Source of the DNA: a virus
IMG/VR virus record: IMGVR_UViG_3300019888_000013
Location: 1-35,792 of that record
Strand: one strand, 5' to 3'
Length of the DNA: 35,792 nucleotides
Below are positions 22,329 through 31,223 of this stretch, piece by piece. Under the pieces are notes generated by a model. It did not search any database and was not told the origin of the DNA. It worked only from the letters and a program-made list of their open reading frames with translations. Numbering within the stretch: the first letter of the stretch is position 1; every line of letters begins with the position of its first letter. The position numbers and the translations under genes are program-made.

Positions 22329-24523
22329 TATTGTGCTCCGGAATCTGTGCTTACGGTGAAGCTGCCGGCGTGACGGACTGCGTTATCGACCCATTCGTGG
22401 ATCACCACGCGGATCTGCGCGTTGATGTCGCCAGCGTAAGGATTCACCACAACGTCCATGCCAGCCCAATCGGCCAGGAGCAGGTCGTTCCAGTTTCCGA
22501 AAATCACTTTGTCGCTCGGCACCTGCAAGGTCGCTTCGGCCCGGTATCCGTTCACTTCGCCGGAACCGTTCTTGCCGGTTTCCCAAATGAAATTGCTGTA
22601 CTGCGAGGAAGCGATCTTGGTCGCCGCCTTCAGTTTCGCGCGAGTGTTCGGAGTGGCCAGATATGCCATTGAACCGAGGTCCGCGTTCGCGTTCGCAACT
22701 TGCGTTTCAAAATCGATCATCTTCGCCCACGTCGCCGCGGCGCTGAACGTCACTGAACCGATTCCGGTCCAGTTGATGATTCCAACAGGTTGGCCTGCTG
22801 CGCCGGAACCGTTGAGCGCCGCTAAATCGCGGGCGATCGCAAGGATCTTCATCAGGTCGTCGCGCACGAAGCCTTCCACGTCGAGCGAGGCTTGGAAAAG
22901 CAACTCTTTCTGATAAGCCGTATAAGCTCCGAGACGATGCGGGGTAAGGCCGATCTGTCCGACCGTCTGGTCGGACTCGGTGTTTGAAGCCGATTCCGAG
23001 AGCCAGTAACCAGTGGCGCCGCCGGTCTGCCGCGGGATCGCGACGTTTCCGACGAGTCCTGAAAGTGCGCGCGCGCCCAAGGAGGTCACGAACATTTTGT
23101 TACGGAGCAAATCGATCAGCTCCGAGCCGAGCACGTCGGTGGCGACAAATGCGCCGCCGGCGCTAAAAGTGGAAACGTTCAACGCCTTGGTCATCGCTGC
23201 GACCGCGCTGTTCAACGATTTTACAACTGGATCGCTAAGCCCGTTCGCTTCCGCCAAGGAAGTCGTGGCCGCGTCGTTCGGAATGAAGAAACCCTTCGGC
23301 TCGCGTCCGAGCGCTTTCGCTGTGGCGATGGAGGCTTCTTTCTCCAAGCCTTGCACGCTGCCGGTCGTGATCAGGTCGCGGAGCGCTTTGGTGAGGCTCC
23401 ATTGCTTAATTTCTTTCTTGGAGAGGCCAACGTTCGGATCGGTCTCGACCACCTCCGCTTTCAGCTTCTCGGTCAGAACGAAATGCTGAAAATCACCGAG
23501 CGATTTGCCTTCGCTGATGAATTTCTTCGCTTCGTCGCGGGCGCCGAATTTCTCGGCGATTGCGTAAATGTTTTCGATCTCGGTCGTGCGCAATTTTACT
23601 GCGGCGTCGATCTGCTCCTGCGTTTTGTTTTCGTCCATAAGTGGGCTTTGCTTTTGCTTGATTGAAATTTTTGGCGAGTCGGACTCGTCCGGATTGTCAA
23701 CTGCCTTGCCGCTTGAGTGCTCTTTCAAGAGCCGCTGCGCGTGCGCTATTGCGCTGTCCTTGGCGGCCTGGCTGACTCCTGATTGCGGGATCCGAGCCAG
23801 GGCGTTGCGCAGATGTGGTAGATCGACGCTTCCGCTGGCGTCTTTGTAGGGGAAATGCCGCAGACTCCGTGGCGTGGTCTTGCCGTCGCTATCCTTCTTC
23901 CCGCCTGCCTCTACATATAGAAAGGCCGAGTCCGGCAGATCGTCCATGTAGGCCGTGGACCAGACGGCTTTGAGGGAATCCTCTATTGGCGTCCATTCGT
24001 GTTCATTCGCGGTTAAAACGCTCTTCAGCGGAGCGATCGCCGGCAAGCGCGGCTCGGCTGGCGTCGGCGTGTAAGAAAATTCTGCGATCGGCCAGCGCTG
24101 GATCTCGCCGTCAGTTCCCTTCTTGGCCATGTGTGCGGCTGTTCCGCTGGACCATTTCAGTTTCCCGGCCGCAACCAGCTGCGAGACTGCTTTCTCGTAT
24201 TCGTTCGCCAGGTCGAGCGTGTGCTCGACAAAGAGTCCGATCTCGTCTGCGGTAGCTTTGGCCGCGCCGAAGGTGTAACCGCAAATTTCGTCGAACGCTT
24301 TGTTCGGCGCCTGCCCGTGATTGAAGAGCACGTCCGCGCCATCGCCTTTGCGCGCGCCGAAATAGGTGCTTTTCGTGAAATATTCGCCCTGGAGATCTTT
24401 CTCGTCCGGACCGGAGAAGCGCACCGCATACGAACCGACGCGTGCAGTTCCATCTTTTACTTCGATCGACTTGATCGGATCGCTCGAGTCGATAACGAGC
24501 GTTTCATCGATTTCTCTTGGCAC
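22328..24523 (-). CDS. Fused prohead protease, DUF6582-like domain and major capsid protein
   Basis: 731 residues, GTG start with TTGACA 14 nt upstream. Residues 15-165 are an HK97-family prohead protease, with His69 in LFNHGQ, Ser125/126 in KWSSGTAAH and WPIAEFSYTPTPAEP. Residues 185-270 match a DUF6582-like domain (FLYVEAGGKKDSDGKTTPRS then HLRNALARIPQS). Residues 295-415 are a charged helical scaffold or delta region. Residues 430-731 are the HK97-fold capsid (TGYWLSESASNTESDQTVGQ). The protease would have to cut itself from the capsid. No strong internal start is seen, though Met296 is available. Confidence 0.9.
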   Translation of the reverse strand: MPREIDETLVIDSSDPIKSIEVKDGTARVGSYAVRFSGPDEKDLQGEYFTKSTYFGARKGDGADVLFNHGQAPNKAFDEICGYTFGAAKATADEIGLFVEHTLDLANEYEKAVSQLVAAGKLKWSSGTAAHMAKKGTDGEIQRWPIAEFSYTPTPAEPRLPAIAPLKSVLTANEHEWTPIEDSLKAVWSTAYMDDLPDSAFLYVEAGGKKDSDGKTTPRSLRHFPYKDASGSVDLPHLRNALARIPQSGVSQAAKDSAIAHAQRLLKEHSSGKAVDNPDESDSPKISIKQKQSPLMDENKTQEQIDAAVKLRTTEIENIYAIAEKFGARDEAKKFISEGKSLGDFQHFVLTEKLKAEVVETDPNVGLSKKEIKQWSLTKALRDLITTGSVQGLEKEASIATAKALGREPKGFFIPNDAATTSLAEANGLSDPVVKSLNSAVAAMTKALNVSTFSAGGAFVATDVLGSELIDLLRNKMFVTSLGARALSGLVGNVAIPRQTGGATGYWLSESASNTESDQTVGQIGLTPHRLGAYTAYQKELLFQASLDVEGFVRDDLMKILAIARDLAALNGSGAAGQPVGIINWTGIGSVTFSAAATWAKMIDFETQVANANADLGSMAYLATPNTRAKLKAATKIASSQYSNFIWETGKNGSGEVNGYRAEATLQVPSDKVIFGNWNDLLLADWAGMDVVVNPYAGDINAQIRVVIHEWVDNAVRHAGSFTVSTDSGAQ

Positions 24524-24543
24524 GCTCCCTAGAGCGCTGTCAA
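24524..24543 (-). promoter_or_regulatory. TGAC box and hairpin before the capsid fusion
   Basis: TTGACA, then CGCTC-TAGG-GAGCG, whose right arm runs into the GTG start. GGGAG lies 1 nt before the start, too close for normal Shine-Dalgarno use. Confidence 0.55.
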
Positions 24544-24552
24544 AGCAGCCGA

Positions 24553-25542
24553 TTAAGCAGCCAGGAGCAGTGCCACGATCTCTTCGTCGAGTAGATCCGG
24601 TGGCCTGATCTCGACATACGAATGTGCTCGCGCGTCGTCGAACTGAATGGCAGACGCGTTGCCTGCTAGAGCAACCGCGGCGGTCGCCCTACAAATAGCG
24701 TCGCTCAGCCTGTTCGCGCTCTCCGCTGCGATCTCTGGCGGCCGGACTAGCATGGTCGACGGAGCCGGAGAATAATACGGCGCTGAGATCCGACGCTTTC
24801 TGAAGATCCTTGCGACGACTTGTTTTTCGGATTCTGAGGAACTCGACAGACCGACGTCGTTGAGCGTGACGTTCAAGTCCGCCGATCCGCCAGCACCGGC
24901 GACGGTGCCGGCCGAGCTTAGTGAAATGTCCCCCAGCGTCTCGCTTAGGGAAGCCGCAATCGCCGCTGCAACGGCGGACGCGAGCGTAGCGTCGTTCAGC
25001 GTTTTCGTCAGCGCTGCGGCAATTGCGTCTGAATCCGACGCGACTAGCGTTGCGTCGTCGAGCGTTTTGGTTAGCGCGGCCGCTATGGCCGCTGCCACAC
25101 TGGATGCGAGCGTCGCGTCATCGAGGGTTTTCGTCAGCGCTCCAGCGATCGCGTCCGAATCTGAAGCGACCAGCGTTACGTCTCCTAGCGTCTTAGTTAA
25201 TGCTGCGGAAATCGCTGCTGTCGCCGTGGACGACAGCGTGGCATCATCGAGAGTTTTAGTGAGCGCGGCTGCGATCGCAGCCTTAGCCGTTGAGCTGAGC
25301 GTCGCATCGTCGAGGGTTTTCGTCAGCGCAGAAGCAATCGCCACCGCAACTGCGGAGCTGAGCGTGGCGGAGTCGAGCGTTTTGCTGACTGCTACAGCGA
25401 TTGCCGCTGTTCCAGTTGATGCGAGCGTGGCATCATCGAGAGTTTTAGTGAGCGCTCCTGCGTCCACCGCTGCGGTAGTCGGGTCGCGCAGCCTTACATC
25501 AGGTGGATTCGCTTCGCCTTGGTAAAGGAAAACGTCTGGCAT
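24553..25542 (-). CDS. Virion protein with 21-residue tandem repeats
   Basis: 329 residues. The start MPDVFLYQGEANPPDVRLRD is one I associate with phage structural proteins. Residues 29-230 hold about nine copies of a 21-residue unit, ALTKTLDDATL plus about ten Ala-rich residues ending AIAA. A globular C-terminus follows (CRATAAVALAGNASAIQFDD then IRPPDLLDEEIVALLLAA). TLDDATL repeats are frequent in phage head or fibre proteins. It lies between the capsid and a LamG protein. Confidence 0.75.
   Translation of the reverse strand: MPDVFLYQGEANPPDVRLRDPTTAAVDAGALTKTLDDATLASTGTAAIAVAVSKTLDSATLSSAVAVAIASALTKTLDDATLSSTAKAAIAAALTKTLDDATLSSTATAAISAALTKTLGDVTLVASDSDAIAGALTKTLDDATLASSVAAAIAAALTKTLDDATLVASDSDAIAAALTKTLNDATLASAVAAAIAASLSETLGDISLSSAGTVAGAGGSADLNVTLNDVGLSSSSESEKQVVARIFRKRRISAPYYSPAPSTMLVRPPEIAAESANRLSDAICRATAAVALAGNASAIQFDDARAHSYVEIRPPDLLDEEIVALLLAA
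24863..25480 (-). repeat. 63-bp tandem repeat within a virion gene
   Basis: About nine diverged 63-bp units encode the TLDDATL repeats. The most conserved part reads near AAAACGCTCGACGACGC on the coding strand; the Ala-rich half varies more. Limits are approximate. Confidence 0.75.
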
Positions 25543-25554
25543 GGCAGCGAATGG

Positions 25555-26928
25555 TTAGATGGTCAGCTCGCCGCCGACGGTGATGAATGTTCCAGGCGAG
25601 TTCTGACTGTTATATTCGGTCAGAAGCCAGCCAGCGCTTCGCGCAACATTGGCAAAATGAACTTCGTCAATCGAGCCAGTGAACGCAACTCCACCGGTTA
25701 TCCTGTTAATTCCGATTTCGCCAGTCGTTATATTGATTGGATTATTTAGGGCTGAATTTCCGCCACTGTTAGCCGAGTCGGCATTCAAATAGATCTTCCT
25801 AGATGTCGAACTAATATTTACGGCGGCGGCGTATTGCCAGGTATTTGCGGCAACGGAATTAAGCGTTGGAGGGTTCGTGAAACCGTTGGTGAGGTCCTGA
25901 TTATCAATCGACAGCAATCCGGATCCAACCAATACTGAATATAGGTTGTTGCCGTTGGAGCCGTCCTGTAGACTGACTACTGGCTGATTAGTAGTAACGT
26001 CGCTTCCAGGTTTGAACCAAGCGGTGAGCGTAAGAGGTGTGGTGATAACCGGAGCCGACAAGTCGATTCTGTTAGAGAGCGATCCGTTAAAGGACGCGCC
26101 GCCGCCTATTTGTCCGGCTACCGCACCTGGCGAACCTGTAATCGTTCCATTGAAATTTCCCAAGGAATCGACGGCTGATAATGTTGTGCCATCCTTAAGA
26201 TGATAAACCGCCACGAAACCGTTGCTCCAGACGGCAGCCGGAGCGGACTGATCGGTTGTGACCGAAGAGTCACCATAAAAAATATAAAAGACATTATTGG
26301 TGACGCTCGACAAATTCGGAATCTTGACCCACGCGATCAGCTCCCCGGTCGAAGGAACGTAGCGTTCGATTTCCCATGCCAATTTATTTTTCGCGTTGGT
26401 GTCGGAGAAAAATTCGATGTCATAGCCGTTGGAACTCCGGACGTGGCCGCCGTTTCCTATAGTCGCCAGAGTTGCGTCCGTCACGCTAACTAAAACTGGA
26501 AAATCTGTTTGATCGCTCGAGACGTTGGTGTGATTTACCGTCAGCGACCGAAAATAACCGGAATAGCCAGGAACCGTGATCGCGGTCCCCGCCGTTCCGA
26601 CGAGAGTATTAACCGTTGTTCCGGCTACGTCGGGACTTCCGGCTTTATAAGCTACGATGTAACATGCTAGCGATGGCCCGATCAGGAAGGTAAAGTTTCC
26701 ATCTTGATCTGAGAGGACTTGGGCCGCTCTGGTGTCGTCCTGGGTATAGAACAGATCGACTACGCAGTTTCCGAGACGGTTTCCGGACGAATCCTTGGTG
26801 ATGCCAGCGATTCGATATTGCTTGTCGGAGAAGAAAGATGCTGACCGGAACGTGGCGCGATGCTCACGCCGAGTCACGCCCATCACGAGCATCGGCGCAT
26901 TCCCGCAAACGCCGGTGGGAATGCTCAT
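25555..26928 (-). CDS. DUF2341-LamG virion surface protein
   Basis: 457 residues. Residues 40-110 resemble a carboxypeptidase-regulatory-like beta domain (AGITKDSSGNRLGNCVVDLF). Residues 130-245 match DUF2341 (NGYDIEFFSDTNAKNKLAWE then NNVFYIFYGDSSV). Residues 245-457 are a LamG/concanavalin-like domain (LTLTAWFKPGSD, then GEIGINR, then GSIDEVHFANVARSA). Such domains bind sugars or proteins. Location between portal and capsid suggests a head fibre or adhesin. Confidence 0.8.
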   Translation of the reverse strand: MSIPTGVCGNAPMLVMGVTRREHRATFRSASFFSDKQYRIAGITKDSSGNRLGNCVVDLFYTQDDTRAAQVLSDQDGNFTFLIGPSLACYIVAYKAGSPDVAGTTVNTLVGTAGTAITVPGYSGYFRSLTVNHTNVSSDQTDFPVLVSVTDATLATIGNGGHVRSSNGYDIEFFSDTNAKNKLAWEIERYVPSTGELIAWVKIPNLSSVTNNVFYIFYGDSSVTTDQSAPAAVWSNGFVAVYHLKDGTTLSAVDSLGNFNGTITGSPGAVAGQIGGGASFNGSLSNRIDLSAPVITTPLTLTAWFKPGSDVTTNQPVVSLQDGSNGNNLYSVLVGSGLLSIDNQDLTNGFTNPPTLNSVAANTWQYAAAVNISSTSRKIYLNADSANSGGNSALNNPINITTGEIGINRITGGVAFTGSIDEVHFANVARSAGWLLTEYNSQNSPGTFITVGGELTI

Positions 26929-26931
26929 GGA

Positions 26932-27501
26932 TTAGTTCAGGGCTTCGAGGGTGTAATTGTAAATCTGAATCCCGGTCGTGCTCTCGCTAGCGGAAAGGCC
27001 GACCCAGAAATCGACAATGTTTGCGATCGTCGAATCGAATCCAGTGCCCACCGCGGGCGCGGTGTTCGGGCACATAATGGTAGCCATGCCGGCCGTAGGA
27101 TCTGCCACCGCACCTGAGATGACCCACATGATTCCGCGAAGAACGCCTTGAGCTAGAAAATGCGCGGACGTTCCGCTTCCTACAGTATCAGTACGAAGCA
27201 GAACCTCGTAATCGAATGGGATAAGCGTATGCGCAGTGGTCGTGGTCGTGATGGCTCCCGAGGTGTGGACTACGATCGAGCCCATCATTACTTGGAAAGT
27301 AAACGTTCGCTGCGAGGTGACGACGTTGGAAATGCCGCCCTGTACTTTCACGCGCAGCGTTTTGCCGGCGTAAAGATAATTAGGCGGCAGAGTGACCAAC
27401 GCCTGCGGGTTGATAACCGATTTAGCGGTGGTGTAAGTGTTTAATAGCGTTCCAGCTCCGGTCTGGTTCGCCAACATTTCTACCCATGTTTGTTGGCTCA
27501 T
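26932..27501 (-). CDS. Conserved phage structural protein, 189 aa
   Basis: 189 residues with the pattern of a virion protein I have seen in many phages: WVEMLANQTGAGTLL at the start, LPPNYLYAGKTLRVKVQGGI, ISNVVTSQRTFTFQVMMG, and TTTAHTLIPFDYEVLLRT. It is probably a beta-sandwich. Its exact place in the particle is unknown. The gap before it holds the odd palindrome CCAACGTCACGTTGG. Confidence 0.7.
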   Translation of the reverse strand: MSQQTWVEMLANQTGAGTLLNTYTTAKSVINPQALVTLPPNYLYAGKTLRVKVQGGISNVVTSQRTFTFQVMMGSIVVHTSGAITTTTTAHTLIPFDYEVLLRTDTVGSGTSAHFLAQGVLRGIMWVISGAVADPTAGMATIMCPNTAPAVGTGFDSTIANIVDFWVGLSASESTTGIQIYNYTLEALN

Positions 27502-27535
27502 AGTATTGTTTTAATCGGATCCAACGTCACGTTGG

Positions 27536-27940
27536 TTAAGCGTTTCCGTCAGTAAGCGTGAACGTGTTCACGGTCACGACCTGGCTGGTTGCGATGTTCG
27601 TGTTATCCAAAGTCATGTCGCCGCCGCCGCCGGTCGCGGTGATGCTGCCCTGGATATGACAGTTTGTTCCGGCGCTGTCTTTGATCCGGAAATGTGCCGC
27701 GGTCCCGCCAGTAATTCCGGTGCTGCTCCATGATCCCAGAAGCGTCTTCGAGCCGCTCGACGCTGCGTTCATCCAATCGCTCGGCAAGGTCATTTCAACC
27801 AGCTTCGTTCCGGAATCGGCTGCGGCGCAGTTTGCCGGCTGCGCGCCGGTAAAAATTCTTAACAGAGGCGCGGTCCCGGCCGTGGTTTCGATTTGGTCGA
27901 GGCGCGCGTTGCGAGCGGTAGTTGAAAGTTGAACAGCCAT
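27536..27940 (-). CDS. Conserved phage structural protein, 134 aa
   Basis: 134 residues with a known phage pattern: ARNARLDQIETTAGTAPLLR, IFTGAQPANCAAADSGTKL, then HIQGSITATGGGGDMTLDNT. Proteins of this family lie in head or tail modules of many phages; no function is established to my knowledge. It lies 6 bp after the portal stop. Confidence 0.75.
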   Translation of the reverse strand: MAVQLSTTARNARLDQIETTAGTAPLLRIFTGAQPANCAAADSGTKLVEMTLPSDWMNAASSGSKTLLGSWSSTGITGGTAAHFRIKDSAGTNCHIQGSITATGGGGDMTLDNTNIATSQVVTVNTFTLTDGNA

Positions 27941-27946
27941 GCGAAG

Positions 27947-29887
27947 TTATTCTTTCCCCTTGGATTTGCTGTCACCCTTGGTGCCGATAACGATTTCCTG
28001 ATCCTCGCTGATCTCGCCTTCGATCAGCGTGCCGTCGCTCCGTTTGATCTTGAAAGTGCGCTTCGCCACTCGGGGCGTGTCCATGTGCAAGTTCTCGGCG
28101 TGCACGGTGAACGGTTGCTGCCCTGATGCTGGCATCGGCGCGGCCGGAACGCTGATGTTGATTGTCTGCGATTCTCTCTCTTCTGACTTCTGCTCTCTGA
28201 CATCTGGCATCGCCTTTGCCGGCGGTCCGCTGAACCTTCCTCCATCACGCGGTTGCCGCGCGGAATGATGCTGCGGTTGCGCGGCGGTTCCTTGGTCGCC
28301 GCCTTCGTCTGCAATCTGCGCGGCTTGCGCCGGTTTTGCGCCCTCCACGATCGCGTCGCCCGGATCGCCTCTAGCGAATGTCGGGTCGGCAAACGCCGGC
28401 GATTCGATCATCGAAGGGTTGAGTCCCTTTTTCTTGATGTAATCCGCTTCCTCCGCCTGCTCGTCGATGATGTCTTCGAAATCGCCGTTCGATAGCGTGG
28501 CAATGACGCGCGAGCGGGTGTCGATCTTCGCTTCCACGGCCGCGATCGCGGACTGAATATCGCGCAGCGGATCCACCCACGCCCAGCGCCGGCCTTTCCA
28601 ATTCGTCGCGCGCCGGATCCGATCGAAATCGGCCATCTGAAAATCATCAAACGCGCCGATGGCAAGTTGGATCTCAAGCCACGATTCGAACTGGAGCTGT
28701 TTCGCCGCAGCGATGTACCAGTTCTGGGTCATCTTCCATTGCTCACGCTCATCCAGCAGCCCCGCGCGAATACTTGAGAAATTCACGCCTTCCAAATCGG
28801 TAAAGAGCGTGTTGTAAGAGCAATTGAGCGCTGCTGCGATTTTGCGCCGGAAATCTTTTGTGAATGCCTCGAACGCCTGATGCGGGTGCGTCGGGTTATA
28901 CATGTTCGCCTTGTAACCGATCGGGAGTTCGGTCGAGCCGCCCGGCTCCATCTCGTCGGTGAGCTGGCCGCCCCTGGAGTTATCGTATTCCAGCGGCGTG
29001 CCATCCGGAGCGAACGCCTGGCGCTCGAAGAAAACGTGTTTGCACGCTTGCGCCCGTGCAGCGACCAGCTCCGCTTCCTCGTAACCAGCCAGCATGTTGA
29101 TCGGGTCCATCGCCGGCGTGACCCAAGGAACGGCGCGCGTTTCTTCGGGTCGCTTTGTGCGCGAAATGTGAATGGCGTGCACCGGCGAATCCGGCTCAAG
29201 TCCGAACGCTGGAACTCGGGTTCGTTTCCCATCATAAACATAATTGCCCTCGTAGTTATCGCCCGGATGCCGGGAGAGCACCCAGAAGGCGATTTTCCGC
29301 TTGAACGAGTCGAGCTCCACTCCCATCCGGATCTGGTTTCCGTTCGGGAGCCGCCCGACGTTGTGGTGTTCGTCGAGGTATTGGCCTTCCAAGAGTTGAA
29401 ACGCCACCTTCGATTTGTTAGGCGCGCCGCGATAAATCAGTTGTAATGCGTCGCCGTCGCGGGCCGATGAACGGAGGCTGATCCGGTCGAAATTTTGCTC
29501 GGCGTGTTCACCGGTAATGTCGAACTCGCCGCGTTGCCCGAAATCTTTCCATGCTTGCTCGATTTCTTGGCTGCCTTCCCGATCGAACTTGCCGTCGGCA
29601 TCTTTGACCTTGAGCTGGAGACCGATCCCGTCTGGACCGATCACGTTCGCTTCGACGCAGCTAAAATAGCGCTCCGCGATTCCGCCTTTCTCGCGCTCAA
29701 GCTGCTGCGAACGTGCCCGCAGCTCGCGCAGATTCATCCGCGTAGCCGCGTCCGCGCTCAAGACCAGGATCGGAAAATCTTCCGTCAGCCGCGTCATCAA
29801 CGCCGAGGGATATGCCGGCGTGGCTTTCACCAGCCGACGCTCGCGCGGCGGCCTGGATTTGTTAATTTCGTAGCCGAAAAGTTTCAT
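27947..29887 (-). CDS. Portal protein, lambda family
   Basis: 646 residues, longer than lambda gpB (about 530). It forms the dodecameric portal through which DNA enters the head. Family features include RARSQQLEREKGGIAERYFS near the start, LLEGQYLDEHH, HISRTKRPEETRAVPWVTPA, and the C-terminal core FTKDFRRKIAAALNCSYNTL followed by NFSSIRAGLLDEREQWK. The last about 110 residues are a charged extension; part of it (DVREQKSEERESQ) is encoded by a copy of the GTCAGA repeat. The ATG overlaps the preceding stop by 4 bp. Confidence 0.9.
   Translation of the reverse strand: MKLFGYEINKSRPPRERRLVKATPAYPSALMTRLTEDFPILVLSADAATRMNLRELRARSQQLEREKGGIAERYFSCVEANVIGPDGIGLQLKVKDADGKFDREGSQEIEQAWKDFGQRGEFDITGEHAEQNFDRISLRSSARDGDALQLIYRGAPNKSKVAFQLLEGQYLDEHHNVGRLPNGNQIRMGVELDSFKRKIAFWVLSRHPGDNYEGNYVYDGKRTRVPAFGLEPDSPVHAIHISRTKRPEETRAVPWVTPAMDPINMLAGYEEAELVAARAQACKHVFFERQAFAPDGTPLEYDNSRGGQLTDEMEPGGSTELPIGYKANMYNPTHPHQAFEAFTKDFRRKIAAALNCSYNTLFTDLEGVNFSSIRAGLLDEREQWKMTQNWYIAAAKQLQFESWLEIQLAIGAFDDFQMADFDRIRRATNWKGRRWAWVDPLRDIQSAIAAVEAKIDTRSRVIATLSNGDFEDIIDEQAEEADYIKKKGLNPSMIESPAFADPTFARGDPGDAIVEGAKPAQAAQIADEGGDQGTAAQPQHHSARQPRDGGRFSGPPAKAMPDVREQKSEERESQTINISVPAAPMPASGQQPFTVHAENLHMDTPRVAKRTFKIKRSDGTLIEGEISEDQEIVIGTKGDSKSKGKE
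28171..28210. repeat. Dispersed GTCAGA-type repeat, copy 3, inside portal gene
   Basis: On the minus strand the sequence CAGATGTCAGAGAGCAGAAG and then TCAGAAGAGAG repeats the unit found between genes near 10465 and 11935. It encodes a hydrophilic stretch in the portal C-terminal extension. Confidence 0.55.
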
Positions 29888-30492
29888 TGCCAGAATGGGC
29901 CGCAGCCGCCACCACGGCCGCCAAGTCGCCCCGATCCAGGTCGCCTGAACCGCGCGAATGAATTGCGCGGGTTAGACAGACCGCGATTAATCCGGTCCTG
30001 AGCCGTCTCGTTCTTCACATAGTCGGCATAGATCGAGCGAAGTTTTACCAGCGTATCGATCGGGATCTTGCTGATCTGCTGGCCTTGGATAGAAAATTCT
30101 TGGAGTCCATTCGGGAGTCTCCCTTCGATCGCCGCTTCGATAATGCCGAGCGTCCGGCTGGCGTGCGTCTCGCCGAACGACGACGCGAGATTAGGGAGCA
30201 CCGAGATCGTGCCGGTCGCAACCCGATGTCGTTCGGTGCCGTTATCGACGTATGCGGTCCAGATGTAGTTGCCCGGCTGATAGCTGGCCGTGGTGGAAAA
30301 AGGAAGCGCCACCGAGTAGTTATCGCCGTCAGCCGTCGCCGTGATCGTGATTAGCGATGATCGCGGAAGCTGTAACGAGTATTTGAGCGTCCAGCCCGCC
30401 GTGGCGGGAAAATCCGGAAACGATTTAGTCCAGGCAACAGTCTCGCCTGCTACAATTACATCAGGCTCGGTTGCGGGAATCGGCAGGGGCAC
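29884..30492 (-). CDS. Head-region protein with Ig-like and gpW-like parts, 202 aa
   Basis: GTG start; TTGACA lies 14 nt upstream, with a 6-bp ACACGC/GCGTGT stem in between. Residues 8-105 form a beta-sandwich pattern (FPATAGWTLKYSLQLPRSS, then YQPGNYIWTAYV). Residues 115-185 are helical, with TLGIIEAAIEGRLPNGLQEF and IPIDTLVKLRSIYADYVKNE. That helical half has the order of small lambda gpW-type neighbours of portal genes. It ends in a Gly/Arg-rich tail and overlaps the portal start. Confidence 0.7.
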   Translation of the reverse strand: MPLPIPATEPDVIVAGETVAWTKSFPDFPATAGWTLKYSLQLPRSSLITITATADGDNYSVALPFSTTASYQPGNYIWTAYVDNGTERHRVATGTISVLPNLASSFGETHASRTLGIIEAAIEGRLPNGLQEFSIQGQQISKIPIDTLVKLRSIYADYVKNETAQDRINRGLSNPRNSFARFRRPGSGRLGGRGGGCGPFWQ

Positions 30493-30512
30493 ACGCCGCT
30501 AAAGCGTGTCAA
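30493..30512 (-). promoter_or_regulatory. TGAC box and hairpin before 29884-30492
   Basis: TTGACACGC-N7-GCGTGT; the right arm includes the GTG start codon, which would be paired in the RNA. Confidence 0.55.
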
Positions 30513-30559
30513 GATCAACGGTGAATCAACGGCGTTTTGAGGCACTTACGCAGACTATG

Positions 30560-30931
30560 TTACTCGGATTCGGCGCCGCTGTTCTTGATTTCCCAACCGA
30601 GCCGAATCAGGGCCGATTCGTAGGCTTTTCCGGAGACCAGGTAATCGGATTCGATCGTCTCGAACTTTTCGATTTTCTCGACTGCCGTCCCGAAATCGTC
30701 CGCCTCGTCTTCAGCCAGCGCGATCATCGCTTCATGGTAAAGATTGGTGGACCTCTGCGCCAGGATCCGCGCTTCCTCGAACCGCCGCTGAGACGCTTCC
30801 ATCGAGTCGGTCATGATCTCGATCCGGTCGGTGACGGTGGTTACAATTTCATGAGCTTCGCGCCGCAGCTTGAGGAGCCTGCGCTTTTCGCCGTCGCTCA
30901 AAACGCCTTCGTTCACGACCGCTTCGTTCAT
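30560..30931 (-). CDS. Helical protein of the packaging module, 123 aa
   Basis: Starts at the ATG giving MNEAVVNEGVLS, which overlaps the previous stop (ATGA); 28 further in-frame codons upstream coincide with another gene. The product is a long coiled coil (KRRLLKLRREAHEIVTTVTD, then MEASQRRFEEARIL). No family is recognised; a scaffold or accessory packaging role is possible. Confidence 0.6.
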   Translation of the reverse strand: MNEAVVNEGVLSDGEKRRLLKLRREAHEIVTTVTDRIEIMTDSMEASQRRFEEARILAQRSTNLYHEAMIALAEDEADDFGTAVEKIEKFETIESDYLVSGKAYESALIRLGWEIKNSGAESE

Positions 30932-31086
30932 GTCAAAAAATGTTTTAACCGTTCGTTTCGCCGGATCATTCGGCTGTTGCATCCAGCTTCGTAATCCGGC
31001 TGGTAGAGCTTCCAACGGTTAAAGTCGCCGTCTTCCTTCACATGCCAGCACTCGATTCGATCCGCGAATTTAAGAAATACGCGCAC
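30928..31086 (-). CDS. Small protein, 52 aa
   Basis: A GTG-started frame gives MRVFLKFADRIECWHVKEDG followed by RWKLYQPDYEAG, a balanced, strand-forming sequence, and ends as an ATGA overlap with the next gene. The coupling and protein-like composition support it. Function unknown. Confidence 0.5.
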   Translation of the reverse strand: MRVFLKFADRIECWHVKEDGDFNRWKLYQPDYEAGCNSRMIRRNERLKHFLT

Positions 31087-31152
31087 GAAGTTATCGGATC
31101 TCTCTCGAATTTCGAACTCTCAAGACGTCTGCCGGTAAATTAGTTATCGTGA

Positions 31153-31174
31153 CGGGCTGCGTCGTATCAGCCCG
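31153..31174. terminator. Stem-loop in the 31087-31223 gap
   Basis: CGGGCTG and CAGCCCG form a perfect 7-bp stem with an 8-nt loop, downstream of the DUF3102 gene. On the minus strand it is followed by TCACGATAACTAATTT, a poor T-run, so any termination would be weak. Confidence 0.4.
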
Positions 31175-31223
31175 AACTCCGAACATCGGACAATCACCGA
31201 AGGTCAGAGCCGCTCATTCGTGG

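Noticed and set aside
24860-25525. 221-residue plus-strand frame
   Set aside because: It is antisense to the TLDDATL repeat gene, which has a standard start and conserved ends. Its own repeats mirror that gene.
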